The position numbers and the translations under genes are program-made. The notes beneath the pieces are model-generated. The model ran no database searches. It was not told the origin of the DNA and saw only the letters and a program-made list of their open reading frames with translations. Below are positions 34,583 through 43,010 of a stretch of DNA of 46,442 nucleotides, piece by piece. Source of the stretch: an uncultured Bacteroidota bacterium (lineage in GTDB: Bacteria; Bacteroidota; Bacteroidia; Flavobacteriales; Flavobacteriaceae); assembly GCA_903913315.1 (NCBI GenBank), contig CAIWKX010000023.1, forward strand, positions 1 through 46,442, in the 5' to 3' direction. How positions within the stretch are numbered: the first letter of the stretch is position 1; every line of letters starts with the position of its first letter.

Positions 34583-36199
34583 ATGGCAACAGTAATAACA
34601 ATGCCTCGTTTGAGCGATACAATGACAGAAGGAACTGTTGCAACTTGGCTTAAAAAAGTTGGTGATACAATTAAAGAAGGCGATATCCTTGCTGAAATTG
34701 AAACGGATAAAGCTACAATGGAATTTGAATCTTTCAATTCTGGAGTATTATTACATATTGGAATTCAAGAAGGCCAATCGGCTCCTGTAGATTCTCTTTT
34801 AGCCATTATTGGAAAAGAAGGAGAAGATATTAGTTCATTAATTTCCAATTCTTCAAATTCCAAATCCCAAGATGAAAAAGTTGAATTTAAAGAAGATCTT
34901 ACTCAACCTACAACCCAAAACCTACAACCTACAACCTTGCCAGCAGGTGTAAAAGTAATCACTATGCCGCGTTTAAGTGATACAATGACTACTGGGACTG
35001 TGGCCACTTGGTTAAAGAAAGTGGGTGATATAGTTAAAGAGGGAGATATCCTTGCTGAAATCGAAACGGATAAAGCAACAATGGAATTCGAATCATTCAA
35101 CGCAGGTACTTTATTGTTCATTGGAATAAAGGAAGGTGAATCAGCACCAGTCGATAGTATTTTAGCTATCATCGGACCTGCGGGAACTGATATTACAGGA
35201 ATTGCGGAAAACTATTCAAAAGATGTTGCAGCACCAGCAGTTGCAATAACTGAAACTGTTGCGCCCGTTGCACAAACTCCAACTTATCAAGAAACAACAA
35301 CTTCGGACAATGGAAGAGTTTTCGCTTCTCCATTAGCCAGACAAATAGCAAAAGATAAAGGAATCAACCTTTCTCAAGTAAAAGGTTCAGGGGAAAACGG
35401 AAGAATTATAAAAAATGATGTTGAAAACTTTACAGCTTCGGCTCCAGTAGTTACATCGCAAACAACTTCTCAACCAGAAACTCAAGCAGCTGCAAAACCA
35501 TTTGTTCCAGCAGGAGAAGTGGTGACAGAAGAAATTAAAAATTCGCAAATGCGAAAAATCATTGCTAAACGTTTGGCGGAATCGCTTTTCACTGCTCCCC
35601 ACTACAATCTAACGATTGAAGTAAGTATGGACGAAGCTATGAAATCAAGAGCAATGATTAATGCCGTGCCTGATACTAAAGTATCGTTTAACGATATGGT
35701 TATTAAAGCTTGTGCCATGGCATTGAAAAAGCACCCAAAAATCAATTCACAATGGAAAGAAGATGCCATTACGATTAATCATCACGTGAATATTGGAGTA
35801 GCTGTAGCTGTTGAAGATGGACTAGTGGTTCCTGTATTGCGTTTTACTGATGCTATGAGTTTATCTCAAATTGGTGCAGGTATTAGAGATTTAGCGGGAA
35901 GAGCAAAAACTAAAAAATTATTGCCGAACGAAATGGAAGGAAGTACTTTTACTGTTTCTAATCTTGGAATGTTTGGTATTGTAGAATTCAATTCCATCAT
36001 CAATCAACCCAATTCTGCTATCCTATCAGTAGGAGCAATCATTGAGAAACCAGTTGTTAAAAATGGTCAAATTGTAGTTGGAAATACTATGATGTTATCA
36101 TTAGCCTGCGACCATAGAACTATTGATGGTGCTACTGGAGCCCAATTTTTACAAACTTTAAAAATGTTTATTGAGAATCCAGTAACTATGCTGGCATAA
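34583..36199 (+). CDS. pdhC: pyruvate dehydrogenase E2 with two lipoyl domains
   Basis: A 538-aa dihydrolipoyl acetyltransferase. Two lipoyl domains (about 1-77 and 122-198) carry K43 and K164 in the same ETDKATMEFESFN motif and are very alike even at DNA level, a sign of duplication or gene conversion. The peripheral-subunit-binding domain (about 248-285, VFASPLARQIAKDKGINL) and the catalytic domain follow, with H511 and D515 in ACDHRTIDG. The linker between the lipoyl domains contains TTCCAAA and CAACCTA repeat words (encoding NSSNSKSQ and QPTTQNLQPTT). A terminator follows. Confidence 0.95.
   Translation: MATVITMPRLSDTMTEGTVATWLKKVGDTIKEGDILAEIETDKATMEFESFNSGVLLHIGIQEGQSAPVDSLLAIIGKEGEDISSLISNSSNSKSQDEKVEFKEDLTQPTTQNLQPTTLPAGVKVITMPRLSDTMTTGTVATWLKKVGDIVKEGDILAEIETDKATMEFESFNAGTLLFIGIKEGESAPVDSILAIIGPAGTDITGIAENYSKDVAAPAVAITETVAPVAQTPTYQETTTSDNGRVFASPLARQIAKDKGINLSQVKGSGENGRIIKNDVENFTASAPVVTSQTTSQPETQAAAKPFVPAGEVVTEEIKNSQMRKIIAKRLAESLFTAPHYNLTIEVSMDEAMKSRAMINAVPDTKVSFNDMVIKACAMALKKHPKINSQWKEDAITINHHVNIGVAVAVEDGLVVPVLRFTDAMSLSQIGAGIRDLAGRAKTKKLLPNEMEGSTFTVSNLGMFGIVEFNSIINQPNSAILSVGAIIEKPVVKNGQIVVGNTMMLSLACDHRTIDGATGAQFLQTLKMFIENPVTMLA
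34840..34936. repeat. word repeats in the pdhC inter-lipoyl linker
   Basis: AATTTCCAATTCTTCAAATTC then CAAATCCCAA (34840-34870), and CAACCTACAACC, CAAAACCTACAACCTACAACC (34904-34936). The second set is the same CC[CT]ACAA word as in the bkdB linker (12335-12361). Both keep the reading frame. Confidence 0.8.
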
Positions 36200-36217
36200 T
36201 TAATAAACAATTCTATA

Positions 36218-36251
36218 CCAATCCTGTTCAGCAATGAGCAGGATTTTTTTT
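36218..36251 (+). terminator. terminator of pdhAC
   Basis: AATCCTG (36220-36226) pairs with CAGGATT (36239-36245); TCA/TGA lengthens the stem around a GCAA loop. Seven or more T follow. Confidence 0.9.
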
Positions 36252-36300
36252 GTTTACATAGTAGGTACAAAGAATATATTTGTTCTATTGCTACAAAACT

Positions 36301-37527
36301 CTATTTTCTATTCTTCTCCTCAATCCACTTGCTCATATATTTAGTGCTGGATAGCGAATGATGTTGCAAAATAGCTCCAATAAAATTGTTATTTCGATGT
36401 TGTAGCAGATTTTCCGACAGGGAATTAATTTTAGTAATACAATCGTACTCAAAATGTGATTTCTTAAATCGGTTTTCTATGATATCAAACCCTTTTTCTT
36501 GGGAGCGTTCCCAAATTTTTTTGTCTTTATATAAAGTTACTGCTGCTTCAACAAAATCATTGGGCAAATCTTTTATAAAACCATTCCAATCTAAATCTCC
36601 AGCCATAGCTTCCGCACCAATTGAAGAAGTAACACTTGGTGTACCACACTGCATGGCTTCTAATAACTTACCTTTGATGCCCGCACCAAAACGAAGTGGC
36701 GCTAAAACTACCCTTGCATTTTTAACTACTTCAAAAGCATTATCAGCTCTTCCCATAACATAGAAATTATGTTTTGGTTTGTGTAATTCCAAAACTTTTT
36801 GAGAGGGATAAGCGCCATAGATCAACATTTTTGCTTCGGGTAATTTTGCATGCAATAACGGCCAAATCGTCTCAGATAAATATTTTACACAATCCCAATT
36901 GGGTTCATGGAGAAAATTTCCAATAAAAACAAAATCATTCCGCTCTTCGTAAGTAGGAACTTCCGCCAATCTTTCTGCAAAAATGGGTAGGTAGTATAAA
37001 ATATCTTTGGAAACTTTAAATTGCTGTTGCAGGACTTCTATTTCAAATTCGGAAACCATCAAAGAGAGGTCGCAACGCAAAATGCTAGCAATTTCTCTTT
37101 TGGCGACCTCCGAATATAAATCATTAGGAGTAAATTTTCGATTTTCTTTTACGGACAACTGTCGTGCTTGACGCAAACAATGCAAATCTTCGGTGTCGAG
37201 TATTTTTAGCGCCTTTGGGCAACTTTCTGAAACACGCCAACCAAACTGCTCTTCGACCATAAATCGATCAAATAAGACGGTGTCTGGGTTTAATTCCAAA
37301 ACAAAAGCATCAAAAGTGGCGGAATTCAGTTCGATAGTTTTGTATTGTATCCCTAAAAGTGAAAAATCTTCAGAAAATTCTAGATTTTGTGCGGTGCTGG
37401 CAAATGTTATTTGGTAGCCATCGGCTAGAAACAATTCTATTAATTGCATCATTCGGTTGCCCGCCGCAGATGATTTGGGTTCTGGCAATACAAAGCCGAT
37501 AATTAATAAAGTTTTAGATTTAGCCAT
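36301..37527 (-). CDS. glycosyltransferase, GT-B fold (group 1)
   Basis: A 408-aa cytoplasmic glycosyltransferase. The N-terminal Rossmann half starts LLIIGFVLPEPKSSAAGNRMMQ. The donor-binding C-terminal half contains DFVFIGNFLHEPNWDCVKYL, FYVMGRADNAFEVVKNARVVLAPLRFGAGIK and KLLEAMQCGTPSVTSSIGAE, the GT4-type nucleotide-sugar signature with the EAM.CG.P motif. Donor and acceptor are unknown. It is isolated, converging on pdhC and divergent from miaE. Its last residues EEKNRK-stop are encoded by AGAAAATAG words of the same repeat family that ends paaY. Confidence 0.85.
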   Translation of the reverse strand: MAKSKTLLIIGFVLPEPKSSAAGNRMMQLIELFLADGYQITFASTAQNLEFSEDFSLLGIQYKTIELNSATFDAFVLELNPDTVLFDRFMVEEQFGWRVSESCPKALKILDTEDLHCLRQARQLSVKENRKFTPNDLYSEVAKREIASILRCDLSLMVSEFEIEVLQQQFKVSKDILYYLPIFAERLAEVPTYEERNDFVFIGNFLHEPNWDCVKYLSETIWPLLHAKLPEAKMLIYGAYPSQKVLELHKPKHNFYVMGRADNAFEVVKNARVVLAPLRFGAGIKGKLLEAMQCGTPSVTSSIGAEAMAGDLDWNGFIKDLPNDFVEAAVTLYKDKKIWERSQEKGFDIIENRFKKSHFEYDCITKINSLSENLLQHRNNNFIGAILQHHSLSSTKYMSKWIEEKNRK

Positions 37528-37588
37528 ACTATCGAATAGAATTACAAAGAAAAGATTTAATTTTACATCAAATTAAAATTCCACAAAA

Positions 37589-38170
37589 ATGTTAGGTCTT
37601 AAATTAAAAACCGACCCTCGATGGGTAACCATTGTAGAATCGAACATAGAAGAAATTCTAACGGATCACGCTTGGTGCGAACAAAAAGCCGCCACCAACA
37701 TTATTACAATCATTACTTATAATTCGGAGCATGTTGATTTAGTGACCGACTTACTCGAGATAGCTAAAGAAGAAATTGAACATTTTCAAATGGTGCACAA
37801 CATCATCAAAGAGCGTGGATTGACTTTGGGAAGAGAACGTAAGGACCATTATGTGAATGAATTGTTTAAATTTATGCGAAAAGATGGCAGTCGCAATGAT
37901 GCTTTTATAGATCGATTATTATTTTCGGCAATGATTGAAGCCCGAAGTTGCGAACGTTTTAAAGTATTGTCACAAAATATAGAAGATAAAGAACTTGCCG
38001 CGTTCTATAAAGAGTTAATGATTAGCGAAGCCGGACATTATACTACCTTTTTAAAGTTTGCTCGAAAATATACCGAAAAAGTGGATGTCGACAAGCGATG
38101 GGCAGAGTGGTTGGAGTTTGAAGGAGAACTCATCACCAACTATGGTACTAAAGAAACCGTTCATGGATAA
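37589..38170 (+). CDS. miaE: tRNA-(ms2io6A) hydroxylase MiaE
   Basis: A 193-aa ferritin-like diiron monooxygenase hydroxylating the isopentenyl group of 2-methylthio-N6-isopentenyladenosine at tRNA position 37. Metal-ligand motifs are visible: E31 in WCEQKAATN, EEIEHF with H65 (61-66), ARSCERFKVL, and SEAGHYTTFLKFAR. The start LGLKLKTDPRWVTIVESNIEEILTDHAWCE is typical of the family. It stands alone with a strong terminator. Confidence 0.9.
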   Translation: MLGLKLKTDPRWVTIVESNIEEILTDHAWCEQKAATNIITIITYNSEHVDLVTDLLEIAKEEIEHFQMVHNIIKERGLTLGRERKDHYVNELFKFMRKDGSRNDAFIDRLLFSAMIEARSCERFKVLSQNIEDKELAAFYKELMISEAGHYTTFLKFARKYTEKVDVDKRWAEWLEFEGELITNYGTKETVHG

Positions 38171-38175
38171 TAAAG

Positions 38176-38201
38176 AAAAAGCCGTTTAGACGGCTTTTTT
38201 T
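38176..38201 (+). terminator. terminator of miaE
   Basis: AAAGCCGT (38178-38185) pairs with ACGGCTTT (38190-38197), loop TTAG, followed by T-run. The A-run on its left lets it serve the converging small gene too. Confidence 0.9.
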
Positions 38202-38229
38202 GTAGTATAGTTTTTATATGTCTTTTTTT

Positions 38230-38601
38230 TTAAAACTCATCTTGAAGTTCTTTTATACAAATCACCAATATTTGAAATAGTGTAATCATTATGGGTAAAA
38301 TGTAGTTAACCATAATCGATTTTACCTTTAAAAAATTATCTTTTATATTTTCTGAAATTTCATTTTTATTGTTAGTGACATTTATTAATTTGCTCATAAA
38401 GTATAGTATGGGTAATGCAAGTGAATATAATAAAATGAGAAAAGTTATTTTTAGGGTTAATTCAGAAAAAAAGAGATTAAAAGAAATAAACAGCATAACT
38501 GGAATAAAAATATAGACACTATTTTTATATTTTTTTTTAGATAGTAAAAGAAACAATTGATAATTGAGAAAAATAATTATTAGGCAATTAATTAATTTCA
38601 T
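38230..38601 (-). CDS. small hypothetical membrane protein
   Basis: A 123-aa protein I do not recognise. About four hydrophobic segments are seen: residues 3-20, 28-45 (VYIFIPVMLFISFNLFF), 49-68 (KITFLILLYSLALPILYFM) and 98-117 (ILPIMITLFQILVICI), with a polar stretch (NVTNNKNEISENIKDN) between the third and fourth. A good -7 element lies 65 bases upstream, which supports expression. It converges on miaE. The high AT content suggests an accessory gene. Confidence 0.55.
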   Translation of the reverse strand: MKLINCLIIIFLNYQLFLLLSKKKYKNSVYIFIPVMLFISFNLFFSELTLKITFLILLYSLALPILYFMSKLINVTNNKNEISENIKDNFLKVKSIMVNYILPIMITLFQILVICIKELQDEF

Positions 38602-38665
38602 GTTATTTCTTTTAGTTAAATAATTTTTCTCTTTTATATGTTGTTTGTTATCAGAATATATTTCT

Positions 38666-38673
38666 CAAATATA
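38666..38673 (-). promoter_or_regulatory. -7 element (TATATTTG) before the small membrane protein gene
   Basis: On the minus strand TATATTTG matches TAnnTTTG exactly. The -33 position has TTC instead of TTG. Transcription would begin near 38659, leaving a leader of about 58 nt. Apart from this and the 21-bp array, the 333-bp gap 38602-38934 shows nothing recognisable. Confidence 0.4.
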
Positions 38674-38776
38674 TAAAAATAATTAGGTTCGAATATTTGA
38701 GTTTACACAATCAAATAACTACTCCCAATATTGTCAAAAATATTTTTAAAATTGACTAGAAAATTTCTAAAACAAA

Positions 38777-38902
38777 ATGGTCTAAAAGCAAAATCGAATA
38801 GTCTAAAAGTAATTTAGACCACTCTAAAAGCAAAATTGAATAGTCTAAAAGCAATTTAGACTATTCTAAAACTAAAATAAAATAGTCTATTTCTAAAATA
38901 AT
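38777..38902. repeat. second 21-bp-period array, six copies
   Basis: Six 21-bp units share TAGTCTAAAAGCAA. Copies 1 and 3 end CAAAATYGA, copies 2 and 4 end AATTTAGA, so there is a 42-bp A-B super-period. The B units contain TCTAAA-AGCAA-TTTAGA, a small palindrome. The array lies 32 bp after the 3' end of the gal operon (symporter stop at 38935, minus strand). Confidence 0.9.
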
Positions 38903-38934
38903 CTCCTTTATTAAAAATTATATACAATCAAGTT

Positions 38935-40605
38935 TTACCAAAAAATAGTATACAATGCTGCTACACTGAAAACAATAACTAACATACCTACAGTAAAGCT
39001 TGGTGATATTTTAAACATGGATGAATCTACCTCTAATCCGTTGGTTGGAACTCCTTTTTTTGTTTCATAGATACTAATAATATACATTCCGATAACGCAA
39101 ATTAAAAATACAAACCCCATTCTATCAATAAAAGGGATTTCAAAGACTCCATTAGCATTTGGTACCGCAAATCCTATTGGGTTCAAGAAAGATAAATTAA
39201 TTATAGTAGGAAATACTGTAAGAAGAATAGAAAATAATAATCCACCAACCATTGCGAATAAAGCTGCGTTAGAAGTCGTTTTCTTCCAAAAGAATCCGAG
39301 GATGAACATCGCGAAAACACCAGGACTCACTAAGCCAGTGCACTCCTGAATAAATTGAAATCCGCCTTTTTTTCCGATTCCTAATAAGGGTGCAACTACA
39401 ACCGCAATCAGCATGGCGGCAAGGATTGCCATTTTTCCAATTTTTACTAATCGTTTTTCGTCGGCATTTACATTCAATCTAGTTTTATAAATGTCTAACG
39501 TGAAGATAGTTGCAATGCTATTGGCTTTTCCGGCTAACGAAGCCACAATTGCCGCTGTTAATGCTGCAAAAGAAAGGCCTTTTAATCCAACAGGTAATAA
39601 ATTTAGGAGGGTTGGATAGGCTCTATCGGGATTTATACTTCCGTCTTGTAGCATTTCGGTTTGAAAATGCCCGTTATGATACAATACAAATGCCGCTATT
39701 CCAGGCAAAACAACTATAATTGGCATTAATAATTTTAAGAAAGCTGCAAATAGAATCCCGCCGCGCGCCGTTTTTAAATCGGCACCCAACGCTCTTTGGG
39801 TTATGTATTGATTGCAGCCCCAATAATTCAAATTAATGATTAACATACCGCCTATTAAGACCGAAAGTCCTGGTAAATCCATATAATTTGGATTGGATTT
39901 GTTGAAAATCATGTGAAAATGGTCGTTAGCATGGGTCGTCATCAGATGAAATCCGTTTATTACTCCTGTTGAACCAAATTCTTTTGCTACTAAATTTAGT
40001 GCAAGATAGGTTGTAATCAATCCTCCCAATATTAAAAAGAACACTTGTATCACATCGGTATATCCAATTACTTTCATACCACCCAAGGTTATCATTACGG
40101 CAAAAACGGCCAAGAAAATCATGCACAGCGTAATGTTTAACCCAGAAATACTACTGATGGCGAGGGCTCCCAAATATAAAATCGAAGTAAGATTGACAAA
40201 AACATAAAGTAATAACCAAAATACCGCCATAATCATAGCGACATTGCTATTGTACCTTTTGTTTAGGTATTGTGGCATGGTAAAAATTTTGTTTTTGAGA
40301 TATACTGGCATAAAAAATACTGCCACAATTACCAAGGTTATGGCTGCCATCCATTCATAAGTGGCAATTGCTAATCCCATTTTGAAACCGCTTCCGCTCA
40401 TTCCAATAAATTGTTCAGCACTAATGTTACTGGCAATTAGCGAGGCTCCGATTGCCCACCATGTTAGCGAACCTTCGGCAAGAAAATAGTCTTTACTACT
40501 GGTATGTTCCTTCTTTTTTCGGTTGTAAATCCAAAATCCGTAGCCTACTATGATGATGAAATAGAGGAAGAAAACAATATAATCTTTGGTTGCTAGTGTT
40601 TGCAT
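38935..40605 (-). CDS. sodium/sugar symporter (SSS family, vSGLT-like)
   Basis: A 556-aa inner-membrane protein with about 14 transmembrane helices. Family signatures are KDYFLAEGSLTWWAIGASLIASNISAEQFIGMSGSGFKMGLA near the start (about 37-78), GGMKVIGYTDVIQVFFLILGG, and a C-terminal hydrophobic helix (FTVGMLVIVFSVAALYTIF). It should import galactose (or glucose-like sugar) with Na+. It is the last gene of the galactan operon, after galT, so galactose released by the GH53/GH2 enzymes is the likely substrate. Confidence 0.9.
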   Translation of the reverse strand: MQTLATKDYIVFFLYFIIIVGYGFWIYNRKKKEHTSSKDYFLAEGSLTWWAIGASLIASNISAEQFIGMSGSGFKMGLAIATYEWMAAITLVIVAVFFMPVYLKNKIFTMPQYLNKRYNSNVAMIMAVFWLLLYVFVNLTSILYLGALAISSISGLNITLCMIFLAVFAVMITLGGMKVIGYTDVIQVFFLILGGLITTYLALNLVAKEFGSTGVINGFHLMTTHANDHFHMIFNKSNPNYMDLPGLSVLIGGMLIINLNYWGCNQYITQRALGADLKTARGGILFAAFLKLLMPIIVVLPGIAAFVLYHNGHFQTEMLQDGSINPDRAYPTLLNLLPVGLKGLSFAALTAAIVASLAGKANSIATIFTLDIYKTRLNVNADEKRLVKIGKMAILAAMLIAVVVAPLLGIGKKGGFQFIQECTGLVSPGVFAMFILGFFWKKTTSNAALFAMVGGLLFSILLTVFPTIINLSFLNPIGFAVPNANGVFEIPFIDRMGFVFLICVIGMYIISIYETKKGVPTNGLEVDSSMFKISPSFTVGMLVIVFSVAALYTIFW

Positions 40606-40679
40606 GGTTTAGTTTGTTGGTTGGTTATTGATTTTTTTACTTTTCAAAAGATATAATTCTTTTGAGAAATATATCAGTA

Positions 40680-41729
40680 TTATGAATTGGCTTTATAATG
40701 AATATCCGATAAATTTCTTAGAATTTCGGCGCTTTGTTCGGGAGAAATATCACGTTGTGCTTCGCCAAGCATTTCATAGCCTACCATAAATTTCTTTACA
40801 GTTGCGCTTCGCAGCAATGGAGGATAAAAATGCATGTGAAAATGCCACTCGGGATGCAACACTCTATCGGTGGGTGCTTGATGAATTCCAGAAGAATAGG
40901 GGAAAGAAGTCTCAAAAAGGTTATCATATTTCACCGTAATCCCTTTAAGTATCGCTGCAAAAGCTGAAGTTTCTTCTTTGTTCATTGCAATGATATTTCC
41001 AAAGTGTCGTTTGCTGATAATCATTGTTTCATAAGGCCAAGTGGCCCAAAAAGGAACTAAAACAACAAAATGTTTGTTCTCAATAACAATGCGTTTTTGC
41101 AGTTTTAATTCTTCTTCTACATAATCTTTTAGTAAACTGTTATTATTTTTAATGTAATAAGAAAGTAAGTTTTTTTGTGTTTTTTCTACTTGTGTTGGCA
41201 ACGACGATTGCGCCCAAATTTGTCCATGTGGATGCGGATTACTACACCCCATGGCACTTCCTTTATTTTCAAAAATTTGAACATAATTGATATAATCGTG
41301 ACTGCCCAATTCGATGTATTGTGCTGCCCAAGTTTTGACTACTTTCTCGATGTCAGCCAGTTCCATTTCAGGTAATGTCAAGTTATGTTTTGGCGAAAAA
41401 CAAACTACTTTATTGATGCCACGTTCTGGTTTTTGTTGGAATAAGGGTTGGGAATGATTTTCAAAAAGTACTTCTTCTTGCAAAAGCGCTGAAAAATCAT
41501 TTTCAAAGACATAACAATCGGTATACTCTTCATTTTTTATGCCATTGGAACGCACATTCCCCGAACATAAGTAACAAGTTGAATCGTGCTCGGGACGATT
41601 GTCTGGAGCCACTTTTTCATTTTGTCCTTGCCATGGTCGCTTTGCCCGATGGGGAGAAACTAATATCCATTCGTCTAGCAAAGGATTGTATCTTCGGTGT
41701 GGATGTTCGTTAGGATTGAAATTTTGCAT
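40680..41729 (-). CDS. galT: UDP-glucose:hexose-1-phosphate uridylyltransferase
   Basis: A 349-aa Leloir pathway enzyme exchanging UMP between UDP-glucose and galactose-1-phosphate. Zinc-binding C52 and C55 lie in TCYLCSGNVRSNG. The HIT-like active site is H166-P167-H168 in SNPHPHGQIWAQSS, with H168 the nucleophile. The RRYNPLLDEWILVSPHRAKRPWQG start is standard. It lies between galK and the symporter. Confidence 0.95.
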   Translation of the reverse strand: MQNFNPNEHPHRRYNPLLDEWILVSPHRAKRPWQGQNEKVAPDNRPEHDSTCYLCSGNVRSNGIKNEEYTDCYVFENDFSALLQEEVLFENHSQPLFQQKPERGINKVVCFSPKHNLTLPEMELADIEKVVKTWAAQYIELGSHDYINYVQIFENKGSAMGCSNPHPHGQIWAQSSLPTQVEKTQKNLLSYYIKNNNSLLKDYVEEELKLQKRIVIENKHFVVLVPFWATWPYETMIISKRHFGNIIAMNKEETSAFAAILKGITVKYDNLFETSFPYSSGIHQAPTDRVLHPEWHFHMHFYPPLLRSATVKKFMVGYEMLGEAQRDISPEQSAEILRNLSDIHYKANS

Positions 41730-41810
41730 ATTTTATTTTTATCTTTTTGCCACGTATTTTACTAATGGGCACAAATTGTATGTTTTGTATCTTTCACAAA
41801 CACATGAAAG

Positions 41811-42986
41811 CTATTTTTTTTCTTTATACTCGCTTGTTCCTTTTGAAATTTTTACTTTATATGATTTTAATTCGATGCCAAATTGGTTTTTATATTGTTC
41901 TGATATTTTTGAAATAAGTTCTTTTTCGGCGCCTTTTTCAACTAAATTAATCGAGCAGCCTCCAAAACCTCCGCCCATCATTCGAGCTCCCAAAACGGAG
42001 AACTCTTTTTGAGCTATTGCCACTAAAAAATCAAGTTCATCGCAACTCACTTCATATTCTTTAGACAATCCCTCATGTGTTTCGCTCATTAGTTTACCTA
42101 ATGTTTGAAAAGCAGACGTTTTAATAGCGCAAACCGCATCTTGAACGCGTTGTATTTCTTTTACCACAAAATGACATCGTTTGAAAATGGTTTCTCCCAA
42201 GGTTTCTTTCAGTTGTAGAACCATCGATTCGGTACAATTTCTAAACGTTTTTACTTCTGTAAAATGTTGTTTTATAATAGCTAATCCCTGTTCTACTTCT
42301 TGGCGTCGCACATTATAACCTGAAGTCAAATGGGTGTGTTTTACATTACTATCCAATAAAAGTAGGGAATATTTTTTAAAATTTACTTTGTGGTATTCGT
42401 ATTCTAAAGTGTTACAATCGAGTTTGATTACCTTGTTTTTTTTGCCAAAAACAGACGCAAACTGATCCATGATGCCACAATTAACGCCCACAAAAGTATG
42501 TTCCGATTTTTGTCCAATAAGAGCCATTTCTTGTTTGGATAAATTGCAATCAAACAAAGTATTTAAGGCAAAAGCAAAACCACATTCTACCGCTGCTGAC
42601 GACGAAAGCCCAGCGCCAATAGGAACGGTACTACTAAAAACAGCATTAAATCCTGTTAGAGGTAATTTCTTTTCTTTGAATTGTTGTATAACACCAAGGA
42701 TATAGTTAATCCACATTTCTGGATTGGGAAGTAATAGGTCGTTCAAATCAAATTCGAAGATTTCATTTAAATCTTTGGCAATTATTTTGCATTGGGTGGT
42801 TTCATTGGGAGCCACTGCGATACATACATATTTATTGATGGCAGCTGGTAAAACAAAGCCATCGTTATAATCTATATGTTCTCCAATAATATTGATTCTT
42901 CCTGGTGAAAGGAATATAGAGGCAGGATTTTGGTGGAACAATTTTTCAAAATGTTCGGTTGTATTTTGTATTAATTTCTTTTTCAT
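41811..42986 (-). CDS. galK: galactokinase
   Basis: A 391-aa GHMP kinase. The galactose-binding signature is GRINIIGEHIDYNDG (29-43), the ATP loop is PIGAGLSSSAAVECGFA, and the third motif is GARMMGGGFGGCSINLV. It phosphorylates galactose at C1 with ATP. It follows the beta-galactosidase by 24 bp and is followed by galT after an 81-bp gap that contains no obvious terminator. Confidence 0.95.
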   Translation of the reverse strand: MKKKLIQNTTEHFEKLFHQNPASIFLSPGRINIIGEHIDYNDGFVLPAAINKYVCIAVAPNETTQCKIIAKDLNEIFEFDLNDLLLPNPEMWINYILGVIQQFKEKKLPLTGFNAVFSSTVPIGAGLSSSAAVECGFAFALNTLFDCNLSKQEMALIGQKSEHTFVGVNCGIMDQFASVFGKKNKVIKLDCNTLEYEYHKVNFKKYSLLLLDSNVKHTHLTSGYNVRRQEVEQGLAIIKQHFTEVKTFRNCTESMVLQLKETLGETIFKRCHFVVKEIQRVQDAVCAIKTSAFQTLGKLMSETHEGLSKEYEVSCDELDFLVAIAQKEFSVLGARMMGGGFGGCSINLVEKGAEKELISKISEQYKNQFGIELKSYKVKISKGTSEYKEKK

Positions 42987-43010
42987 GAGTTATTGAAACA
43001 ATGACTTCAG

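Noticed and set aside
38777..38902. CRISPR or tRNA-like repeat
   Set aside because: No spacers, period only 21 bp, and no cloverleaf; better described as a minisatellite.
41599..42012. 137-codon plus-strand frame across the galT-galK junction
   Set aside because: It lies over two certain genes on the other strand and resembles nothing.
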